Source: Acidovorax soli
Lineage (GTDB): Bacteria; Pseudomonadota; Gammaproteobacteria; Burkholderiales; Burkholderiaceae_C
Assembly (NCBI RefSeq): GCF_900107605.1
Contig: NZ_FNQJ01000001.1
Span: 186,001-250,000 of the forward strand
Direction of reading: 5' to 3'
Length of the DNA: 64,000 bases
Of the stretch, positions 57,304 to 64,000 are shown one piece after another. Position 1 is the stretch's first letter. Every line of letters starts with the position of its first letter. Made by a program: the position numbers and the translations under genes. The notes beneath the pieces are model-generated. The model did not search any database. It was not told the origin of the DNA and saw only the letters and a program-made list of their open reading frames with translations.

Positions 57304-57819
57304 TCACCGCGCGCAATCGGATGCAATGACGCTGTCGATGCGCTGGGATTCCGAGGCGCGGGTTGCTTCATCAAGGTAAACCCGTTCGCCCTGGGCATTC
57401 GTATGCATCATGGGCCGGCCGGAGTCGAGTGTGGCCTTGGCCTGGCGGGCGCGGGTGCAGTTGTCCGCCTTGGTTTTTGCGATCTTCTCTTCTTCGGATT
57501 TTTTCTTGGCTGCTTCTGCAGCCTCTGCTTGCGCCTTTCTCTCTTCAAGTTCCTTGTCCTTGCCGCCGGTGGCGCTGCTGGCCGACGGTTTTGGGGCGGA
57601 TGCGGCGGCAGCGGGTTCTGCTGGTCCAGCCAGCAGGGCGGGCCTTGGATCCATACGGGTTCCCGGCTGCTTCAGGATGCTCTTGTCCGGGATGTCCAGA
57701 GGGGGCGCACGGTCGCTGAACACCTTGCGGCCGTCCTTGTCGATCCATTGCCATTGGGCCGAAGCGCCCAGTGACCAGGTGCAGGCGAATGCCAGCAGCA
57801 CAAGCTTGTGAATTTTCAT
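57304..57819 (-). CDS. DUF4124-domain exported protein
   Basis: The 171-residue protein has a signal peptide (MKIHKLVLLAFACTWSLGAS, cleavage near AQ) and then the DUF4124 core QWQWIDKDGRKVFSDRAPPL, followed by an Ala/Ser-rich stretch and a Lys/Glu/Ala coiled coil of about 80-130 with a C-terminal GERVYLDEATRASESQRI. ATG 57819 starts the signal peptide. Function is unknown; such proteins are common next to guaB in this order. Confidence 0.85.
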   Translation of the reverse strand: MKIHKLVLLAFACTWSLGASAQWQWIDKDGRKVFSDRAPPLDIPDKSILKQPGTRMDPRPALLAGPAEPAAAASAPKPSASSATGGKDKELEERKAQAEAAEAAKKKSEEEKIAKTKADNCTRARQAKATLDSGRPMMHTNAQGERVYLDEATRASESQRIDSVIASDCAR

Positions 57820-57833
57820 GGCGGCAAGTTTAG

Positions 57834-59396
<1,563 letters not shown>

Positions 59397-59411
59397 TTTT
59401 TCAGCAACCAC

Positions 59412-59450
59412 AGGCCCGAACCCGATGTCCAGGTGTTCGGGCCTTTGTCT
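59412..59450 (+). terminator. Terminator or attenuator between guaB and guaA
   Basis: AGGCCCGAAC and GTTCGGGCCT form a perfect ten-base-pair stem around a 13-base loop, followed by TTGTCTTTTTCC. It lies only 23 bases ahead of guaA, so it may limit readthrough into that gene. Confidence 0.8.
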
Positions 59451-59467
59451 TTTTCCTGTGGCCCACC

Positions 59468-61108
59468 ATGCAACACCAGAAGATCCTCATCCTTGATTTC
59501 GGCTCGCAAGTCACCCAGCTCATCGCACGCCGCGTGCGCGAAGCCCATGTGTACTGCGAAGTGCACCCCTGCGACGTGACGGACGAGTGGGTGCGCGACT
59601 ACGCCAAGGACGGCTCGCTCAAGGGCATCATCCTCTCGGGCAGCCACGCCAGCGTGTATGAGGACACCACCGACAAGGCCCCCGAAGCGGTGTTCCAGCT
59701 CGGCGTGCCCGTGCTGGGCATCTGCTACGGCATGCAGACCATGGCGCACCAGCTCGGTGGCAAGGTCGAAGGCGGCCACAAGCGCGAGTTCGGCTTTGCG
59801 GCGGTGCGCGCACGCGGCCACACCGCGCTGCTCAAGGACATTGCCGACTTCACCACGCCCGAAGGCCACGGCATGCTCAACGTGTGGATGAGCCACGGCG
59901 ACAAGGTCACCGAGCTGCCCCCGGGCTTCAAGCTCATGGCCAGCACCGAGAGCTGCCCCATCGCCGGCATGGCCGACGAAGACCGCCGCTTCTATGCCGT
60001 GCAGTTCCACCCCGAGGTGACGCACACCGTGCAGGGCAGGGCGCTGCTGGATCGTTTTGTGCTCGGCATCTGCGGCACCTCGCCCGACTGGGTGATGCGC
60101 GACCACATCGCCGAGGCGGTGGAGCAGATCCGCCAGCAGGTGGGCGATGAAGAAGTGATCCTGGGCCTGTCGGGCGGCGTGGACTCGTCCGTGGCCGCTG
60201 CGCTGATCCACCGCGCCATCGGTGACCAGCTCACCTGCGTGTTCGTGGACCACGGCCTGCTGCGCCTGAACGAGGGCGACATGGTCATGGACATGTTCGT
60301 TGGCAAGCTGCACGCCAAGGTCATCCGTGTGGACGCCAGCGACCTGTTCCTGGGCAAGCTGGCAGGAGTCAGCGAGCCCGAACAAAAGCGCAAGATCATC
60401 GGCGGCCTGTTCGTCGATGTGTTCAAGCAGGAAGCTGCCAAGCTCAAGGGTGACGGCGCCAAGGGCGAGACCGGAGGTCGCACCGTCAAAGGCGCGACGT
60501 GGCTGGCCCAGGGCACCATTTACCCCGACGTCATCGAATCGGGCGGTGCCAAGAGCAAGAAGGCCGTCACCATCAAGAGCCACCACAACGTGGGCGGCCT
60601 CCCCGAGCAACTGGGCCTCAAGCTGCTGGAGCCGTTGCGCGACCTGTTCAAGGACGAGGTGCGCGAACTCGGCGTGGCCCTGGGCCTGCCGCCCGAAATG
60701 GTCTACCGCCACCCCTTCCCCGGCCCCGGCCTGGGCGTGCGCATCCTGGGCGAGGTCAAGAAGGAATACGCAGACCTGCTGCGCCGTGCCGATGCCATCT
60801 TCATCGAAGAGTTGCGCAACCACGTGGATGAAGCCACCGGCAAGACCTGGTACGACCTCACCAGCCAGGCCTTCACCGTCTTCCTGCCCGTCAAGAGCGT
60901 GGGCGTGATGGGCGACGGCCGCACCTACGACTACGTGGTCGCCCTGCGCGCCGTGCAGACCAGCGACTTCATGACCGCCGACTGGGCCGAGCTGCCCTAC
61001 GCGCTGCTCAAGAAAGTGTCGGGGCGCATCATCAACGAAGTACGCGGCATCAACCGCGTGACCTACGACGTCAGCTCCAAACCACCGGCGACGATTGAGT
61101 GGGAATGA
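59468..61108 (+). CDS. guaA: GMP synthase (glutamine-hydrolysing)
   Basis: The 546-residue enzyme aminates XMP to GMP. The class I glutaminase triad is Cys86 (LGICYGMQT), His181 and Glu183 (QFHPEVTHT), the Escherichia coli positions. The ATP-pyrophosphatase loop is [17 protein letters not shown], and the C-terminal dimer domain ends [17 protein letters not shown] ~20-residue insertion ([15 protein letters not shown]) near 335 is seen in related bacteria. It follows guaB, the usual pair. Confidence 0.98.
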   Translation: MQHQKILILDFGSQVTQLIARRVREAHVYCEVHPCDVTDEWVRDYAKDGSLKGIILSGSHASVYEDTTDKAPEAVFQLGVPVLGICYGMQTMAHQLGGKVEGGHKREFGFAAVRARGHTALLKDIADFTTPEGHGMLNVWMSHGDKVTELPPGFKLMASTESCPIAGMADEDRRFYAVQFHPEVTHTVQGRALLDRFVLGICGTSPDWVMRDHIAEAVEQIRQQVGDEEVILGLSGGVDSSVAAALIHRAIGDQLTCVFVDHGLLRLNEGDMVMDMFVGKLHAKVIRVDASDLFLGKLAGVSEPEQKRKIIGGLFVDVFKQEAAKLKGDGAKGETGGRTVKGATWLAQGTIYPDVIESGGAKSKKAVTIKSHHNVGGLPEQLGLKLLEPLRDLFKDEVRELGVALGLPPEMVYRHPFPGPGLGVRILGEVKKEYADLLRRADAIFIEELRNHVDEATGKTWYDLTSQAFTVFLPVKSVGVMGDGRTYDYVVALRAVQTSDFMTADWAELPYALLKKVSGRIINEVRGINRVTYDVSSKPPATIEWE

Positions 61109-61237
61109 AGTGACAGTGCCGCGCGGCAGGCGACCTGGCGCCTGCGCGAAGCCTGCGGCCTGACGACAGGGCGGCGGAATCTGGACGGGGCCCGGCTCGC
61201 GCGCTAAGGTGCTTGGCTCGTTGAAGGAGGCGGTGAC

Positions 61238-61855
61238 ATGCCCGACGACCAGTCCCTGCTGCCCGGTATCGCGTCTGCGCCGGGCCTCCATCACCATGTT
61301 TTCTTTGCCGTGCTTGCGGATGCCGACGCAGGGCTAAAAGCAGATCGCCTGTGCGATCAGGAGATGGCTCTGCGCCACCTGGAAGGCAGCAAGGTGCGCA
61401 GGGAGCGCTTGCATGTCACGCTGGTGTCCCTGGGGTGGGACGCTGAGTTTCCAGCGCACAAGGTCGGTCTTGCACGCCTGGCAGCTGCGCAGGTGGATGC
61501 CCCTGCATTCACCCTGCGGCTGGACCGTTGTCTGAGCTTTCAGCGGCGCAATGCAAGGCGCCCCCTGGTGTTGTGTGGCCATGGCGCGGGTGTGGCCGGT
61601 TTTCTGGAACTCCACCGCTCCTTGTACGGCGCGCTGGATAGTTCATTTTCTGGTGGGGCAAGTGCGGTACATGGCATACCTTCCGTGACCCCTCACATGA
61701 CCCTGATGTACAGCCCCTCTGTGGTGGAGCCACATCCGGTGGAGCCCGTGGAGTGGACGGTGCGGGAGTTCCAGTTGCTCTACAACCTGCGCGGCTCTCC
61801 GGGGCCGTACCGGGTGCTGGGACGGTGGACATTGCACGGCCCGCAGTGCATGTAA
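61238..61855 (+). CDS. 2H phosphoesterase superfamily protein (RNA 2',3'-cyclic phosphodiesterase/ThpR-like)
   Basis: The 205-residue protein has two H-x-T motifs, HVTL at 59-62 and HMTL at 153-156, in the proper 2H spacing, plus HHVFFAVLADADAG near the start and FQLLYN at the end. Such enzymes open 2',3'-cyclic phosphates or ligate RNA in vitro. The ATG has a GGAGG-like ribosome site (AAGGAGG). The biological substrate is unclear. Confidence 0.88.
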   Translation: MPDDQSLLPGIASAPGLHHHVFFAVLADADAGLKADRLCDQEMALRHLEGSKVRRERLHVTLVSLGWDAEFPAHKVGLARLAAAQVDAPAFTLRLDRCLSFQRRNARRPLVLCGHGAGVAGFLELHRSLYGALDSSFSGGASAVHGIPSVTPHMTLMYSPSVVEPHPVEPVEWTVREFQLLYNLRGSPGPYRVLGRWTLHGPQCM

Positions 61856-62070
61856 TGCGGCTTGCGCTTTCCTTCGTCCACCACGGATGATTGGCCAAGG
61901 TGCCTCAAGAGCCCTTTTGCCATTCTTGTGCTCGCCCATCGGCACAATGGGAGCTTGCTCCTTTTTCGCGCGCCGTGATCGGACCCGAGGGGGCTCTCCG
62001 GGGATCGCGCTTTACCTCCTATGAATATTTTTCTTGCCTGCGTACTGGTGCCAGCTGGAGGCGCTGCCAT

Positions 62071-63141
62071 ATGAATTCGTCCACAGACTTCTGGCCCCCA
62101 TGCGGCTTTCACGCGCTCGTGCGAAACGCGCGCGGCTGGCTCGTTCCTACTGAAACGTATTTTCAGTGGATATTGGCAAGGCCCGAGCTTGCCTTGGTGC
62201 CCGAGTCGTGCGCTGCCGAAATGGCCCTGCACCAGTCTCTGGCCACATCGCCTTTGCGGCCCGTGGCGCCGCAGGAACTGGCGGTGCTGGCGGACGACGA
62301 CGCGCGCGAGAACTACGCCGTCTTCCTGCATTTTCGCGATGCGTTGGTGAGCGCAGGCACGCTGGAGGCCTACTACCTGCAGCTCATGCGCGGTGGTGCC
62401 ATCAACATTCCAGCGGTGTTCATTGACGCCATGGTGCAGGCCATGCTGCGCAACCTGCTGAACGATTGCAACGACGCCGTGGAGGCCCGCGCAGCCGAGA
62501 TGCTGTTTCGGTCGCAGCGCGTGAGCTTGCAGGATGGGCAGATGCTGGCTGGCGACCGCGCCACGCTGGACATGCTCAACGAAACCGCAGGCCTGGGCGA
62601 TGTAGGGCGGCTGCTGCTGGAAAGCGGCGCACTGCAGCCGCACGTCGAACTGCAAGTGCTCGGTGCCGACAACGCGGCGGCGTATTGGCAGGACAGTGGC
62701 CGCTACCGGTTTTTGCTCGACCTGACCCATGAACTGACGCAGGACCTGAGCCATGGTCTGACCTTCAAGATGACGCGAGCGCGCTCCGGGTTGAAGGCGC
62801 TGGCCCGCGTGCTGGAACGCTGGGTGCAGCACTTCCTGGGCGTGCAGGTGCGCGTCGAGCCTGTGCACCAGGTCACCGACAGCGCCTGGCGCTGGCATGT
62901 GGGGCTGGATGTGGAGTCCACCGCCATCCTCAACGACCTGTACCAGGGCCACCCGGTCGAGGCCGACCGCATGGCGCGCCTGGTGAGCCTGTTCACGCTG
63001 ACCTTCGCCAACCCCGCCGAGATGCGCGCCGATGTGGCGGGCAAGCCGGTGTACCTGGGGCTGGCCACCAACGCCGAGGGTGTGGTACGCATCAAGCCGC
63101 AGAACCTGCTGCTCAATTTGCCACTGGCGTCTTCATCTTGA
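62071..63141 (+). CDS. DUF6352-type protein of unknown function
   Basis: The 356-residue soluble protein begins MNSSTDFWPPCGFHALVRNA and is followed by RGWLVPTETYFQWILARPEL and LVPESCAAEMALHQSL. It has no signal peptide, no membrane span and no known catalytic motif, and I assign it to DUF6352 from memory of that N-terminus. The helix-rich middle (AGTLEAYYLQLMRGGAINIP) looks conserved. ATG 62071 follows GGAGG at nine bases and begins the homology; an upstream in-frame extension is unlikely. Confidence 0.7.
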   Translation: MNSSTDFWPPCGFHALVRNARGWLVPTETYFQWILARPELALVPESCAAEMALHQSLATSPLRPVAPQELAVLADDDARENYAVFLHFRDALVSAGTLEAYYLQLMRGGAINIPAVFIDAMVQAMLRNLLNDCNDAVEARAAEMLFRSQRVSLQDGQMLAGDRATLDMLNETAGLGDVGRLLLESGALQPHVELQVLGADNAAAYWQDSGRYRFLLDLTHELTQDLSHGLTFKMTRARSGLKALARVLERWVQHFLGVQVRVEPVHQVTDSAWRWHVGLDVESTAILNDLYQGHPVEADRMARLVSLFTLTFANPAEMRADVAGKPVYLGLATNAEGVVRIKPQNLLLNLPLASSS

Positions 63142-63200
63142 AATGCTATTGAATAAAGAGCTTCAAGCGCTTTATACATAAGCGATATCAGCTCATTTGA
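63142..63200. repeat. Dispersed hairpin repeat, copy F
   Basis: It contains AAGAGCTTCAAGCGCTTTAT and ACATAAGCGATATCAGCTCA, aligning with copy B. It fills the 102-base gap between two convergent genes and may serve as a transcription end. Confidence 0.6.
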
Positions 63201-63243
63201 TTCAAATTCTCTTGCCGATGGGTAGCTGCGCAGTGCCTGGCGT

Positions 63244-64000
63244 TCAGCCAATCGTCATCAGGCTCGCATTGCCCCCTGCTGCTGCCGTGTTCACGCTGAG
63301 GGATCGTTCGATCAGCAGGCGCTCCAGCGGGATGTCTGCGGCACCGGGCTGCAGCGCGGTCACGCCCACGATGGGCCCGGGGCGGCGAGCGAGGGCCTTG
63401 CACACGGCTTGCAGCGATGGGGCGTCGCCATGGTGCAGCACGGCGTCCAGCTCCAGCGTGCCGTCGTTCAGCGTGTTGTCCTGCAGCATGACCTGCGCTT
63501 GTACCAGCGTGGGCAGCCGTGCGCGCAGGGCGGCTTGCGCACAGGGCCAGAGGGCCGTGCCGCCGCTGGCGAGCACTGCCGCGGTCTGCGCCAGCAGGTC
63601 GTCTGCGCTCTGCGCCAGGCACAGCACCCGGGCGCGCGGGGCCAGCGTATAGACGTTGCGCTCGCCCGTGGGGCCGGGCAGGGTGCGGGCGGTGCCGCTT
63701 GGGGTTTGCTGTGCAAAGCGCTGGCAGTGGCCTGCCAGGGCCAGGTTACCCTGGTGGTGCGCCCATTGCTGCAAGCTGGCCAGGGGCGCCAGCAGGCGTT
63801 CGCGCACCGCATCGTCGGGCGGTGTGGCGCGGTCAGCCTCGGCAAACGTGCGGGCCAGGGCATCGGCCGGGCGCTGCGACAGCAGGCGCAGCAGGTACAG
63901 CGGCCCGCCCGCCTTGGGCCCCGTGCCCGAGAGGCCTTCGCCACCAAAGGGCTGCACGCCCACCACGGCGCCCACCATGTTGCGGTTCACGTAGACGTTG
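63244..64000 (-). CDS. putA: Bifunctional proline utilisation protein PutA (C-terminal part, cut by the window end)
   Basis: The last ~250 residues of PutA are present, starting with [20 protein letters not shown] at the window edge, which is the end of the P5C dehydrogenase domain, followed by [20 protein letters not shown]. The trailing ~220 residues form the extra C-terminal domain of type B/C PutA ([20 protein letters not shown]). The proline dehydrogenase and most of the P5C dehydrogenase lie outside the window. The stop codon lies at 63244. Confidence 0.93.
   Translation of the reverse strand, partial: NVYVNRNMVGAVVGVQPFGGEGLSGTGPKAGGPLYLLRLLSQRPADALARTFAEADRATPPDDAVRERLLAPLASLQQWAHHQGNLALAGHCQRFAQQTPSGTARTLPGPTGERNVYTLAPRARVLCLAQSADDLLAQTAAVLASGGTALWPCAQAALRARLPTLVQAQVMLQDNTLNDGTLELDAVLHHGDAPSLQAVCKALARRPGPIVGVTALQPGAADIPLERLLIERSLSVNTAAAGGNASLMTIG

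Overview
The window looks like a chromosomal segment of a beta-proteobacterium of the order Burkholderiales, most likely family Comamonadaceae (Acidovorax/Alicycliphilus/Diaphorobacter-like). The grounds are high GC with strong GC3 bias, the block rimP-nusA-infB-rbfA-truB-typA, a Bug/TctC periplasmic binding protein, a long SWIM-SNF2 helicase, the smpB/ratA-rnfH divergent pair, and a small dispersed repeat that I associate with this family. No species can be named from the sequence alone.

1-8.5 kb is the end of a surface-polysaccharide (O-antigen type) cluster. A ColC-like reductase and a clear ColD dehydratase point to GDP-L-colitose (3,6-dideoxy-L-galactose). They are followed by a Wzy-like polymerase, two GT2 glycosyltransferases, a Wzx-like flippase and a GT11 transferase that could use L-fucose or L-colitose. 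Between ColD and Wzy lie the frameshifted 5' part of an IS5-type transposase and the frameshifted 3' part of a true GDP-L-fucose synthase gene. This suggests that a fucose locus was converted to a colitose locus. An acyltransferase-3 fragment and nested IS5-family remnants show further decay.

8.5-16 kb starts with an acyl-CoA synthetase, a nitronate monooxygenase-like protein and a Bug protein, divergent from a LysR regulator. A small accessory islet follows: an AbiEii-like remnant, a PIN-toxin/antitoxin pair with a well-formed promoter and palindromic operator, an IS remnant and a DUF2026-type protein. It ends at a tRNA-Ser(GGA) gene with its own terminator.

16-34 kb holds SPFH/NfeD membrane proteins, an Orn/Lys/Arg decarboxylase, an exported ATP-dependent DNA ligase and FabI. 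Next is a yejABEF-type peptide ABC operon that carries a complete Phd/PIN toxin-antitoxin module between yejB and yejE. A metal block follows: an RcnR-type regulator with a recognisable operator in front of a DmeF-type exporter, a second CDF transporter and a P-type ATPase, then a methyltransferase.

34-43 kb holds an RNB-domain ribonuclease, a flavin reductase-like protein, an unknown protein, a cytochrome c/cytochrome c/thioredoxin-like operon and the SWIM-SNF2 helicase. 43-52 kb is the translation/transcription operon rimP-nusA-infB-rbfA-truB-typA. It is preceded by a strong promoter that runs directly into an intrinsic terminator. 52-64 kb holds an EamA transporter, a 3-hydroxyisobutyryl-CoA hydrolase-like protein, an ECF sigma/anti-sigma pair with a small lipoprotein, smpB, ratA-rnfH, guaB-guaA, a 2H phosphoesterase, a DUF6352-type protein and the C-terminal end of putA, which is cut by the window edge.

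Most of the window is ordinary core genome. The parts that merit a second look are the fucose-to-colitose remodelling, the islet at tRNA-Ser, the toxin-antitoxin module inside the yej operon, the promoter-terminator leader of nusA, and the dispersed repeat that has also entered two coding regions.
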